24,215 nucleotides of DNA from Cyclostephanos tholiformis (GCA_036939975.1 JALLPB010000092.1:1-24215), one strand, 5' to 3'. Counted from the first letter of the stretch, positions 1 through 10,100 are shown. Notes: a model not told the origin generated them from the sequence alone. Program-made: numbers and translations.

Positions 1-597
1 AGTCTGCATTCATGGCTTGCCTTAGGTCAAAATTCTGCCCATTCCCTCAACCTCAACACTGTGTGACACCACAGATGGGAAAAGGTGTCCACCAGGTATT
101 ATCCAGTTTTTCCCTTAAAAAAAATTGAAATGGGTGACGTACAGATGAAGAGGTATGATGTAGGCAGGCGAGGGTCAAAACAAAATCGCTTTCTTGCGCC
201 GGAGAATCAACCAAATTTTTCCTCTGACCTGGAAAGAAAAGACAAAACGTTAGCACATTTTTCGATTTTAGGTTGTTTTAGAACCTGGCGGCCACCTTCC
301 AGAAAAGTTGTGAGAAGGCAAGGTGTCGCACCAGCCGTGTCCCTCAGAAAATCACCACTATCATGGCGGAATTTGTACTAATATAGGTATTCAAAATGGG
401 TCGTCATTTCCTGGACGGCTCGAAAATCGATGAATTTTTTGGGTTTATTTTTTTCGTGCTTGTGAGACTCCTGAGTGGGAGGCTGCTACGATGGGTTGGC
501 GGTAGGCAGCAGCGGCAGTTCGTTTTCATTCTCACATCACCTTTGGAAGGTGGCTCCGGTTGTTCGCACTGGCCCCACCTTTGACAAGCGTGAAACA
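1..597. other. Intergenic / 5' flank, no supported gene
   Basis: I see no coding region I can support here. The longest open stretch on the plus strand (85-381) begins with GTG, has no ATG-led conserved start and resembles no family I recognise. The frame of the next gene stays open back to about 475, but the first ATG in that frame is at 598, so 475-597 is read as 5' untranslated sequence. The only structure seen is an imperfect inverted repeat bounded by 291 and 554, listed separately. T-rich and A-rich runs are present at 114-127 and 436-455. Confidence 0.5.
291..554. repeat. 26-bp imperfect inverted repeat, arms 291-316 and 529-554
   Basis: The left arm begins GCCACCTTCCA and ends TGTGAGAA. 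The reverse complement of the right arm has the same first 11 and last 8 bases at the same spacing, giving 21 matches in 26. The arms enclose about 212 bp just upstream of the serine-rich gene. This could be a foldback or MITE-like relic, or a regulatory inverted repeat. I see no clear target-site duplication next to the arms. Confidence 0.5.
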
Positions 598-2349
598 ATG
601 GAGGCAAATTTCCCTGCTTCTTCAGCGGAGCCCAATTATTCGTCTCCGCAAAAAGTCTCAACGTCGGTCAAGGATCGCATAAGTGCGCTGAACCGTCAGA
701 TTGACGGTGATGTTTCTCCTCCAAGTATCGATAATCAATTGTCGCCCATGCCTATGGGAGCATTACCGAAGTCGCAGTCTTCGTCTAGATTGCAGCTGCC
801 AACATCGTCACCGTCCAAGACGGCTCAATTACTTAAGGCGGCGAACGTTATCCGAAAGTCATTCGATTCCGAGACCGAAATTTTGAGCAGATCACGTGGT
901 GCTGGTTGCGCGCAGCTGATTAGCAATCCCAAGGACGGGAAGCCTCCACGACAGAACGAAAGCCAAAGATCCGAACTGCCGTCCCCTCCAGATATTTTTC
1001 GCACCGTAAAGAACGATGGCGCGGAGGGAGGAAATGAGGAGAATAAGGAGAAGGATGACCTAGAGGCGGTTAATAGTGTTACTTCTGAGGATATACTAGA
1101 TGCAGATACTGCGCCTCGCGAATCAAGAAGATATATTTCTAGAGAAGAATCAAATGCATCACGACCCATTGCGGCTGGAAGTTTCAATATAACAGAAATC
1201 ATGCCTTTGGCAATAGACCCAGACGACCCAAAGGATCTACACACATTAGGCAAACCCTACAGAGGGCATGCAAGGAGATCACGTCTTCGATCTTCTCGGG
1301 TCTTGTTGACTTCACTTGACGCGGATTCGATGGATGGCGCACAAAGTGTTACGTCCATCCAGTCGGCCTCGAGTCAGAAGTCTTCGTCTTTGCAAGTGCC
1401 AACTCTGTCATCGCGCGCATTAAAGTTTTTGAAGGACAAGAAAGGTAGGCAGAAGGCAGAGAGCAATCCCAACACGGAAGTCATAGGGGAGGCATCCGAG
1501 CAGGTGGTCAAGAAAAGTTCCCATCCTGTTGGCGCACTAGTGGAAGCTGCGCATAAGCTGAAATGCGGATCTCCTTATGAAGAGATAGGGGCAGGGGGGG
1601 CAATGGTTGGTAGACCTCAGACGATTCGCCTCAAGCCTGCAGTGCCCGAAACAACTAATCACATCTCTGATCTTAATAGAGATGTCAGTGACCAGCACAT
1701 GTACCAAACTCCCTTCTTGAGTCATGATAACCCTCAAGTGCCCCAAACAACTGATCAAATCTCTGACCTTAACAGAGATGTCAGTGACCAGCACATGTAC
1801 CAATCTCCCTCCTTGAGTCATAATGACCATCAGGGCAATTCATACTCTGATGATTTTATACATAATAATACCAGCACTACCAGAGATCTGCTATATCAAG
1901 GTACTGCATCGGTGGATGATAGTAACTACTCTGGGGTGAAAGCCAGATATTTATTTGATGTCCACGAAGAAATGTCTGCCACCTCCCGTCCAGATCACGC
2001 CTCAGAATCAGATTTTGACGCCTTCACACGAGGAGGGGGCATTCCATTTGATTCCGCGTGCCATGCTCTCGATATGATTAACCCCCGTCCACTTATTGAG
2101 TCAGCTTTAAACGCAATATATTTGGGGAACGACACATTTCAAAAGGCAATTTTTTGCAATACCAGTCGAGTCGCATCCTGTGACGAAGCACCTTGGGACG
2201 AGGATGAAAATGTCTGCATTGAAGTTGAACATGTAGAACAGCTAATGGAGCATCGATCGCATGCGGAGACTGATAGTTACTATTCTGAGTCGATACGTTC
2301 AGGGTCGTTGCGTTCAGAGTCGATATTAGACCACGCTGGCACATCATGA
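598..2349 (+). CDS. Serine-rich, probably disordered protein of unknown function
   Basis: This is a single uninterrupted frame of 583 codons plus stop. I chose the ATG at 598 because it is the first ATG in the frame and has a favourable context (ACAATGG, A at -3 and G at +4). I do not recognise the protein. It is rich in Ser, Asp, Glu, Asn and Pro, has no signal peptide or membrane segment, and looks intrinsically disordered. Short ordered-looking pieces include SVKDRISALNRQ near the N-terminus, a basic patch around RRSRLRSSR, and RALKFLKDKKGR. Two tandem 32-residue copies built around ISDLNRDVSDQHMYQ lie near residues 349-412. The C-terminus is acidic and Ser-rich, with a small internal repeat (SESIRSGSLRSES). 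Many Ser-Pro and Arg-Ser sites could be phosphorylated, which is inference only. The gene converges on the helicase gene; the two stops are 76 bp apart. A lineage-restricted scaffold or regulatory protein is possible, but no function can be assigned. Confidence 0.75.
   Translation: MEANFPASSAEPNYSSPQKVSTSVKDRISALNRQIDGDVSPPSIDNQLSPMPMGALPKSQSSSRLQLPTSSPSKTAQLLKAANVIRKSFDSETEILSRSRGAGCAQLISNPKDGKPPRQNESQRSELPSPPDIFRTVKNDGAEGGNEENKEKDDLEAVNSVTSEDILDADTAPRESRRYISREESNASRPIAAGSFNITEIMPLAIDPDDPKDLHTLGKPYRGHARRSRLRSSRVLLTSLDADSMDGAQSVTSIQSASSQKSSSLQVPTLSSRALKFLKDKKGRQKAESNPNTEVIGEASEQVVKKSSHPVGALVEAAHKLKCGSPYEEIGAGGAMVGRPQTIRLKPAVPETTNHISDLNRDVSDQHMYQTPFLSHDNPQVPQTTDQISDLNRDVSDQHMYQSPSLSHNDHQGNSYSDDFIHNNTSTTRDLLYQGTASVDDSNYSGVKARYLFDVHEEMSATSRPDHASESDFDAFTRGGGIPFDSACHALDMINPRPLIESALNAIYLGNDTFQKAIFCNTSRVASCDEAPWDEDENVCIEVEHVEQLMEHRSHAETDSYYSESIRSGSLRSESILDHAGTS
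1642..1833 (+). repeat. Tandem repeat, two 96-bp units inside the serine-rich CDS
   Basis: The units are 1642-1737 and 1738-1833. Each encodes 32 residues starting V-P-x-T-T and containing the identical core ISDLNRDVSDQHMYQ. The DNA copies are highly similar, with the 29-bp run AGAGATGTCAGTGACCAGCA... nearly unchanged, so the duplication is recent or kept in register by selection or gene conversion. Because the unit is a multiple of three, copy-number change would not break the frame. Confidence 0.93.
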
Positions 2350-2425
2350 TTCCTATTTGTACGTTACTTTTATTGCTTTTTTGTAAATGATTAGTCGAAA
2401 TTGATCGTTGAAAAATGTTATTCGT

Positions 2426-5400
2426 TTATGACAGAGCCCCTCTACGTTTTGCATCAGACACAAGGTTCTTTAAGGTATTCGACCCTTGTTGACTGAGGGT
2501 CCCGTTTGCGTTTCCAACACATACGAGTTGATGTCGAGCTCGTGTTAGGGCAACGTTTATTCTTCGATCGTCCGACAAAAATCCTGCTGCGGCGCGAACT
2601 CCTTTCTTTGTTGATGAAGATCTGACGAAAGAAACAATAACAGAATCTGCTTCGCAACCCTAGAAATGCGCGGTAAGAAAAAAAAAATTAATGAATGGTA
2701 TTAGGACTGTGAGTGTTGTATCAAGAAACAGCTATCACCTGGCTTGAGTCCACGGTCGCAACAAGAACATTGCCGAATCCTCTCTGGGCAAGAAGACGTT
2801 GGAGTAAAGTAACTTGCCCATGATAAAACGTTATGATTCGCAACTTGTTTGGAGAGTCCCAGCCTGGAAATTTCTTGATTTTCTGAATCAGCCTGCAGAT
2901 AGCGATACACTCTGCTTCATTCGAGTATGACCCTCCTCTAGACTGAAACTCTTCGCCGGTTACGTTGATAAACGTGTAAGGTCCCATAGATGGAAATGCC
3001 ATGTCGCCAATAGAGATCACACTAAGTTTATGAAAGCAAGACAATGTTGTCATCAATAAATTTGTTGTTGAAAGTCCGGTAGCATGTGTTCAGGAGGGGA
3101 ACTACTCACCCATCATTCGCAATTCTCCCATCATAGAATTGATGGCAAGGAAAATGGCTAATTTGCGCGTGCATCCTATACTGACGATCCAAGATGATGT
3201 AATCTTCACTGCATTGATACATCAAACGCTCGTGCATAGACCTACTCAAACCCACTGCGTGCCGACTCATTATTGTCGGTGGCAGCTGAAGAGCTGTGAT
3301 GTCGTCCCCGAGTCGACGCCGTCGTTGATTAAATTGCAATGCATGTGAGAAAAGTAAGTCTAAAAAAATGTTTCTATCGTAATAAGAAACAGAACTTACG
3401 ATCACCTACTGCGAGCATTCGCTGGGGGCGCAGGTGAAAAGGTATACAAATCTCTGGCTCGGTCGCAGCAGCTGCTTCGTCGATAATGAGGTCATCAATT
3501 CCGCACGTCTGCTTGAATATCGAAGCTCCACTGGTGCTCAGCGTACAAAAGATTACTCGAGCAGTCGCAAGAAGCTCCTGCACGGGAGAATCCATGTCAT
3601 CGAGGGCATCTATGAGATGTTTCGCCTGGTAGATTGCCTTCTCCAGATATGATCCATACACTCCACATTGAAAATCATGTATGGAGCTTTCCCATAGTAC
3701 TGCCGCCGCTGCTGCTCTTAACTGCTGCACCATCGATCTGGCATGAGCACAAACTGACCTCTGACTAGGGATGCTCATTGAGAGTTTCGTCTTAATTTTC
3801 TCTGCAAGAGTAATCAAGGTGTCAAGCGATGTATCAATTTTGTTGTTGGTTGTTTTCTGTTCCGTGAATAGATTTGTAAGTCGCAATAAAAATGTTCGGC
3901 ATTCATTTTTCAATGACTCCGCCCAAGAATAAACGAAAATACTCTGTAATGGTGATGTCATGGCTTCGGTAGTAAGACAGTTCGCGTCATTCTCAGAATA
4001 TTGCGAAATGAGCTTGTCCTCCACGCCAATGAGCACCGCATTACATTTACACGAGAGGTCATTGTCAGCGCTATTAATTATATCAAGGAAGCGCTCCGCG
4101 AGTACTGTGACGGCTTTGTTTGTCGGGGCGGAAACCATGATTCGTGCATGTGGATTGATTGCCAACCTCCGACAAAGAACATGAACTAAAAAAGTAGTTT
4201 TCCCCGTTCCTGGAGGTCTATGAGGGGATATTGTTAGGCAATGAACGCTAGTCCCGGTGAGTACAGAAGAATCGCACCATGTGATACCATTGAACTCACC
4301 CTTGAACAAGAATCAAAGATTCTTTTGGTGAATTCAAAAACATCCTGGCAGCGATCTCTTGCGTTTCATTAAGCTTTGGAATTTTAGTTAGTAGAGCACA
4401 GAAATCCGCGCCAGCAACATCTACCTCCTCGCTTGAAATGGTATCTTCATTCTCTATGTGTAAAGCTTCTTGTAACGCATCCCCCCCGACATCGTCGTCG
4501 CCATCAAATACCAATTCATCCACGTCGTCGTCATCTGAACTGTTGAATCGGATATGCGTTGATTTTTTTTGTCCCAGAAGCTTCCGCATGAACGAAACTT
4601 TATACATTCTCAAGCAAGCTTCCATCTGTCGCACCTGTGAGATCAGCGTAGTCAAAGCAGTGGCGTAAAACAATGCTTTATCATCACTGTTGTTGGGGGC
4701 ATCGGACTGTCCAATATCAAGGTGATCCCGACGAAATATCATCAGAGAAAGGAATGAGCTTGATTCAGACAGTCGATTGCCATTTGGAACGATACAAGCA
4801 AGAACTGACGTCTTTAAATCACTGCTATGTTTGCTCTGCCGACGGAGCAGCAAGACACAACCCGGTCGCATCCATTTCGCACTAATATCACTGTTGCATC
4901 GCTGCTTCCTTGACATACAATCAGTCGCGACAATTTGGAAATTCAACAACAGAGGAGCATTCTGCATGTGTGTACCGGCAGGGTTTTGATATTTCTCTTC
5001 AATCGATAAGAGTTCTAAGGAAAATGTGCAACCGTCTCTTTTGATGCGTGAGATATTAGTAAGAGATTCAGCAATTATGCACCTACTCTCTTCTAATACC
5101 AGCGGGGCCATTGACATGTAGTAATCTGTAATCATTGAGAAGGCGGACATAGAATGTTAATGTGAGGGAGAATGAAATACACTCGTGACAGAAGCACCAT
5201 CGCGATAATCAGAGTAAATTCTCACGTCTTGCGTTGTCATATGAACCAGAAGAGGAATATATGCTTTCATGGGATACATTGCTAAGGAGTGAGCTGGTTC
5301 GTTGCATCAAATGATGAGTTCCTGCATCAATAGATTCTGAATATGTTTTTTTTTGCTGCAGGTATGATGAGGTGGGAAGGCAAGGCACATTCAGTAAAGA

Positions 5401-5673
5401 ACACGCCCGTTGAATTACTGCTCGATGAGAGCTACCATCAGTCTCGGACATTTGCATCGCAGCTGTTGACGACGAAAGCATCGAGCCGAAGAATCGATCA
5501 TATTCTCTCATTGATTTGGGATAAGGCGTAATAGATCGATTGATATCATGCCGCCTCTTGTTGTTGGCAAAACTGGAATTTGAGCTCTCGGACCGTGGTT
5601 GGTACCTTCTCTTTCGAGCATCCCGGCGTGCCCTCTCAGCGCCCCCCACAAAATCTCCATTATAAGCTTCCAT
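2426..5673 (-). CDS. Superfamily 1 helicase, Upf1/Sen1 (SETX)-like, six exons
   Basis: Exons on the minus strand are 5673-5226, 5125-4300, 4217-3400, 3293-3110, 3021-2739 and 2659-2426. They sum to 2793 nt, giving 930 residues. The ATG at 5673 is preceded by an in-frame TAA. Motifs seen: a Q-like LNETQ before the Walker A GPPGTGKT (about 425-432); APTNKAV (Ia); IIDEAAAA (II, Asp about 671); VGDPLQLPPT (III, 695-704), which appears only after splicing; DRQYRMH (IV); VATVDSSQGCEAD (V), also completed by splicing; and RRINVALTRARH (VI, 885-896). These define an ATP-dependent RNA or DNA helicase of the Upf1-like family. YYMSMAPLVLEES just after exon 1 resembles the segment ahead of the core in Sen1/SETX-type proteins. 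The first 150 residues are Ser/Arg/Lys-rich with possible nuclear-localisation signals (RRDARKRR, NNKRRHD), and an Asp-rich stretch (SSDDDDVDELVFDGDDD) precedes the core. The motif Ia-II interval is long. A role in RNA processing or surveillance, or in R-loop removal, is inferred from the family. The exact orthologue (Sen1, IGHMBP2, MOV10 or other) cannot be told. Confidence 0.92.
2660..2738 (-). other. Helicase intron 5 (79 nt), interrupts motif V
   Basis: The donor is AGCCAG^GTGATA and the acceptor CATTTCTAG^GGTTGC. Removal gives VDSSQ-GCEADSVIVSF, a complete motif V. The last exon then runs through motif VI to a TAA at 2428-2426. Confidence 0.94.
3022..3109 (-). other. Helicase intron 4 (88 nt)
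   Basis: The donor is AATGATGG^GTGAGT and the acceptor CATAAACTTAG^TGTGATC. The joined product reads YDGRIANDGVISIGDMAF, which keeps the frame downstream of the RQYRMH motif. Confidence 0.9.
3294..3399 (-). other. Helicase intron 3 (106 nt), interrupts motif III
   Basis: The donor is GGTGATC^GTAAGT and the acceptor GACATCACAG^CTCTTC. The split codon becomes CCT and the product reads VGDPLQLPPT, the classical motif III of Upf1-like helicases. Confidence 0.95.
4218..4299 (-). other. Helicase intron 2 (82 nt), interrupts the Walker A motif
   Basis: The donor is TTCAAGG^GTGAGT and the acceptor CCCTCATAG^ACCTCC. Removal joins LILVQG directly to PPGTGKTT and so restores the complete P-loop GPPGTGKT. 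The position, inside the first Gly codon, is strong evidence that the splice is right. Confidence 0.95.
5126..5225 (-). other. Helicase intron 1 (100 nt)
   Basis: The donor is AAGAC^GTGAGA and the acceptor GATTACAG^ATTAC on the minus strand. Splicing joins AGA C to AT TAC, giving Arg-His-Tyr-Tyr-Met, and continues the frame into the conserved PLVLEES segment. The intron separates the basic, low-complexity N-terminus from the helicase body. Confidence 0.85.
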
Positions 5674-6195
5674 ACTACCTCCGCGAGTGTTGAATCCAAT
5701 TAGTTATTTCACATTAAAATTGGTTGGTGCGCAGCGCTCAAAGCAAAGGGATGGACTTCGTTTGTGCCCAAGTCCAAAGCGTCCACTTGCCCTGCCTCGT
5801 CCAAGATAGCACATCAAAGGCCGTATGACAGAGGATGGGAAAACGTAATCTCTAGAGGGGTAGTTGTTGTTGGAGGTTCGTCGGGACATCAAACTCGACG
5901 CGCAATGATTTGTCAAAACCAAAAATTTAAGAGGTCGTCGCCACATCCACAGATTATTTCCGCCACCCCTTCTACCTACTCCTACTATTTTTTATTCTAC
6001 TGTCGTAGGTATTTATTACTTAACGTAGGATATGGTACTCAAAAAAAAGAGGTACGACATCATTGTTGTTGCAAATAAAATACCATATCACATACCTATC
6101 TCACGTTTCTGCCCTCGTTATTCTTTTGATAACAATCCCCTCCTTTTTTCCTGAACGGCACTGAGGCACGGGCTCTCACCAAACCGCGAACAAAA
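5674..6195. promoter_or_regulatory. Divergent intergenic region (helicase / EF-hand genes)
   Basis: This 522-bp gap separates two genes that point away from each other, so it should hold both promoters and both 5' untranslated regions. Nothing conserved is recognisable. An open minus-strand stretch (5704-5946) has no family resemblance. Visible sequence features are pyrimidine-rich CTACTC/CTACCTACTCCTACTA repeats near 5968-6000 and A-rich runs at 6040-6050. Promoter activity is inferred from gene orientation only. Confidence 0.45.
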
Positions 6196-6906
6196 ATGTC
6201 GGTGAACTTGGGAAACGAGGGTCTCCTACCCGCTCGCCGAATATCAAGCATCATGGAGTCGCATGGAAATGCGTCCACCCTTGGAGGGGCCTCAGTTCGC
6301 ATACTAGCACTATCAAGTGGAATGGGATTGGTCGCGTGTTCGGTGTTATGGATTGTAGATCAACGATTTTCGCTGCTGGAAGTGGCCGCGTCGCTTACTG
6401 CCTTAGTAACGGGGATATGTTCGTTCGTGCTAGAAAGCAATCTCTCCTTCTGCGAGAGTTCGAGGGAGAAGATGGTAGCCAAAGTTCCCATCTTTGGGAA
6501 AGTCAGTGGGCGGGGGTCGATGTATGCCTGCGTCGGCATGCTTCAATGTGCTCTGGTCGACGCGATTCATCTCACTGTCGGACTATTCACCGCGGCTGTC
6601 GGTATTTACATGATTAAGCTTGGCCGACATGCGTCCGAATCGCTATCAAAATTGAAAAAATCAATTACAGACGAAAAGGCGCTGATAAATGCCTTCCAAT
6701 CCAATGATAGAAACGGCGATGGTGTTTTGGAAATGTTTGAATTTGAAGGTTTGATCCTTGAGTTGGGGGTTGAATTGGATAACGATGAATTGGATGCCGC
6801 ATTTAGCTCCATTGATACGAACAACGACAAGAAGATTGCTTATGATGAATTCCGGACCTGGTGGAAAGCATCCACCGCAGATGCCGATGTTTGTGTTACT
6901 TTATAG
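6196..6906 (+). CDS. Small membrane protein: COPI-associated-like part plus EF-hand pair
   Basis: A single exon of 236 residues. The first ATG (CAAAAATG, A at -3) is taken as the start; a second Met at residue 20 is possible. Hydrophobic segments lie at about residues 36-53 (ILALSSGMGLVACSVLWIV), 56-75 (SLLEVAASLTALVTGICSFV) and 108-137, the last probably being two closely spaced helices. The GRGSMYACVGML segment resembles the GRG-x-x-Y-x-x-x-G signature of COPI-associated (TVP18-like) tetraspan proteins of Golgi membranes. A cytosolic C-terminus carries two EF-hands. Loop 1, DRNGDGVLEMFE, has all the expected ligands. Loop 2, DTNNDKKIAYDE, has Lys instead of the usual Gly at position 6 but keeps Asp1, Asn3, Asp5 and Glu12. 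A calcium-responsive protein of the secretory pathway is inferred. The EF-hand call is firm; the COPI-associated assignment is weaker. The gene converges on the dynein gene. Confidence 0.85.
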   Translation: MSVNLGNEGLLPARRISSIMESHGNASTLGGASVRILALSSGMGLVACSVLWIVDQRFSLLEVAASLTALVTGICSFVLESNLSFCESSREKMVAKVPIFGKVSGRGSMYACVGMLQCALVDAIHLTVGLFTAAVGIYMIKLGRHASESLSKLKKSITDEKALINAFQSNDRNGDGVLEMFEFEGLILELGVELDNDELDAAFSSIDTNNDKKIAYDEFRTWWKASTADADVCVTL

Positions 6907-7156
6907 GATTACATTCACAAGGTGAGCTTGATCTCATTGCTGGAGGTGATAACGCCTCACTTGTGAGTGATGAATGTAGCATGTTTGTATGTTGAAGTGA
7001 AGTATTCACCCTGTTCGTGTCCCGCCTTTGTGAATGGGGGTTGGTTCTGTTCAACAATAGTTCAACTTGTAAGCACAATTTAGTACAAATGAGTTCTTAA
7101 GGTATTAATGCAGATTCAAAAAGATAAATGCTCCAAGGTAAATTATTGTCTAAGAC
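6907..7156. other. Convergent 3' intergenic region
   Basis: These 250 bp separate the stop codons of the EF-hand gene and the dynein gene and must contain both 3' untranslated ends. There is no gene. The one visible structure is an inverted repeat at 6915-6966. Confidence 0.6.
6915..6966. repeat. Hairpin-forming inverted repeat between convergent genes
   Basis: TCACAAGGTGAG (6915-6926) pairs with CTCACTTGTGA (6956-6966) over 11 base pairs with one bulged G and a 29-nt loop. It lies 9 bases after the EF-hand stop codon. A role in 3'-end formation or transcript stability is only a guess. Confidence 0.5.
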
Positions 7157-10100
7157 CTATGTGTTCGCCAGCAAACATGCACCACGGAGGATCCAGTGGC
7201 TTGGTGGCTTGTCCTCGGTGCAGCGGAGATTCGCATAGAAGATGAATGTTTTGTCAGTTCTTGAAGCATATTTGTATACTGGACATTCATACGGTCCAAT
7301 GTTGCCAAATTGATCCTTTCTGGACTTCTCCTCTAATTTCCTCTCCACGGCAGTGACGTGCAACACCGGCAATGGAGAAAACAGTTGTTTTGGTGCAGAT
7401 TCCACTAGGCTAGACTCCTGACGGGACCAGGCTGCACCATCAAGGTATAGACCGTGGATGTAGATCCCTTCCTCTGGAGGGGTCTTGATTTGTTCAAACC
7501 GCTCAAAGTTGGTGACCTCCGTGTGATAAACAACATCATTCAGTGCCCATTTCTGAGCTTTGTGTTTTCGTGTCACCTCTTGTTTCATCGCAGTTAAACA
7601 GCCGTTCGGGTTGAAAAAACCCGTCAACCAAAAACTATTTGGACGGCCGTTGCCGAGCCACGCACGGTACTGACTGTCTCGATTGAGCAGAGATGTAAAC
7701 CAGAGGCCCAAATTTGGTAACCTCCAAGAAAATTCGTCTCCAGTAAGAGTGTTCTCCCAGTAGTAGGGTACTCTGGCATCAAACACGCTGTCCAGGGTTT
7801 CCTGAAGCTCCGCCGTCATCACAACCTCCCCATTAATGGCCAGCTGCAGCTGAGTTAGGGTGAATCGTACCTTCGAAACGACATTTTTGAATCTCTGTAT
7901 TTCTTGGAAGAGGAATATATTCATCGGGACAGCCATCCCACCGAGCTTTTTAATCTTCAATTTGCAATCATCTTCCTCGTAATTCTCTGGCAAACGTTTC
8001 AGTAATTCAGATGCCTTTTCATAGACAACGTCTTCCCTAGATGCGCCACCATCGCCCCCACCGCCCTTGGGTTGCGTCTCACTAAGAGTTCTGAACAAGG
8101 ATGTTGCCTCCTTGACGGAGAATGTCAGATCAGCATTGGGATGAAGGCCAAATATCTCAGGTGACTCGTCCTCGGGCAGCTTTTCAATGTGCTTTCTACA
8201 ATCTTCATGTTCTGCGTGGGCCGGCACGGTGTACTGAAAATCATTTGATATCCTTAGAACTGGCGAGGCGGGATTAAAGGTGTACCCTTCTTGGCATGTC
8301 TTCTCCGTGAGCCATTTCTTTGTATACGTTCTAAACAATCGCACGTCTAAGCTGTCGGTGATCTTTCCTCCGTATTGCACATCTGAAACCATGTATCTGA
8401 ACAAACAAAATAAGTATGAGAGTTTTGAATGAATTCAACGAGTATGAACCACCTCAACCAAACGTACTGAAATGTACCCCAACTGATTTCTCCATTGTAT
8501 AGGTGCTTCTCCAAGAACAGCATGCAGCTTTGAAGATCACCATTATTATACTCGTATGGTATGCACCATCCCAATGGTCCAAACTTACGACGCTCTTGGA
8601 CAACACTATGGAGAAAGCACAATACAAACAGCAATTGTCTCCATTGTGCTGTCTCAACCCGTTCTAAGCGATCTCGATCTACCATGACGCCGGGTGTGTA
8701 ACTTCTTAATAGGCCTGCTCGAAGACCTGCCGGGGGGTCATTTGTAACCTTGGAGCACATCTGCAGCAATCCCAGAGGGAACTCTGGATGTGGCAGGGCT
8801 GTGATGAACAATCGGAAACCCGGAGCCATGTTTCCTTTTAGCTTGTTGATAATTGACTCCATATCGTTCATTAGGCCCAGCCCGAGCTCGCAATTCTGTA
8901 GCAACACCCAGGTTCCGTTGACAACACCAGCATTGATAGCCTTCAAGCCAACAGGCTCCTGACCCTCTCCCAAAGAGATCACGGCAGGAGCGAGAAGCTT
9001 CTTCTTCCGGCATAGCTCGATGATATTATCAGTTGGGTCGGCGCCTCGACTAAGGAGGAAGATCACGGGGACTTCCGGTACCATCTCGTCGTAGACGTTC
9101 TCAATAGTGTCTGTCATGGGGTGCACGAAAGTTGGTCCCATTTCTTTGGTATTCCGAATAAATTGTTTGCACATGAGAATGCTCCTGTCCACACGGAGAG
9201 ATCTGACAAGGAGTAGCTTGAGGAAGGGGCCGATGTCGATTTGCTCTTTCAGTCTTTGCTCGTAGTCCGGTATGGGCACTTCTTCTGGCTGATTCTCTTC
9301 ATACCACTTCTTCCACATGCCTTCGCTGGAGACCATGTCGTCGATGAGTTTGGAGTAAAACTTAACGCCATCGCGCAATTGGACCACGTTTAACCATACT
9401 TCATTAGTCATCCACTGGAAAGGCTTCTTTTGTACACTATTGCTATCGAGCGCAGCGCCACCTCTCAGGAAAAGCGTGACATCACTGCTTTTGAGGTGAC
9501 CTCCTGTCACGAGGATTTTTAGTGTGACTAGAAGAATAAACGTCAGCTTGTCTTGTTCAAAGAGGCCACGGTTGATGTAGCGAAATGTCATATATGTCAT
9601 GGTTTCGATGATGTTCGACACTCGTTTGCTCGCCAGCGTTGCCTTCTCTGCCTTGTCTATCGATCCATTGAAAAGTTCAAGGAATTGAGTCAAGCTCGTT
9701 TGATACATAACATTGACCAAACTCATTTCGACTATGCTGAAATACAGCACCGATCCCCGGGTGGCCGCAGGACGGAATTGTTCACGCTTCTCTGCGATGT
9801 TTGACCTCGTTTCGTCGGCTGCCATTAGCTTTGCTTTGACCTCTGCTGCTTTTGCCTTGGTATTAGCAAGCACAGAAACGAGTTCCTCGTCATCTAGGAG
9901 ATCACCAGTATTGCTAGTCAAGCGCTCCAAGAGACTCGCATCGAGCAACATCAAACTCTTTGTGTTTAAGTTCACTTGTTCCAGGACTTGTGTCAGCTGC
10001 TCCTCGAGTGCTTTTTGCTCCTTACTAATGACCTTTCCTAACAGTTGCTCCTCCAACCCTTTCTGCGTGACTGTAAAGTTGATCAACGTTGTCTTGGCTT

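Noticed and set aside
85..381. A 98-codon open frame on the plus strand
   Set aside because: It begins with GTG, shows no family resemblance and has no ATG-led start or supporting splice structure.
475..597. An N-terminal extension of the serine-rich protein
   Set aside because: The open frame begins with GTG and contains no ATG before 598; the ATG at 598 has a good context, so the upstream part is taken as untranslated.
2454..2657. A 67-codon minus-strand open frame at the helicase 3' end
   Set aside because: It is the wrong frame. Splicing at 2660 puts the last exon in another frame, which encodes motif VI.
5704..5946. An 80-codon minus-strand open frame upstream of the helicase
   Set aside because: No family resemblance. 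An in-frame stop and the helicase ATG at 5673 fit a separate untranslated leader better.
6917..6927. A splice-donor-like CACAAG^GTGAGC just after the EF-hand stop codon
   Set aside because: It would be a 3' untranslated intron. No convincing acceptor is seen, and the bases are part of the inverted repeat at 6915-6966.
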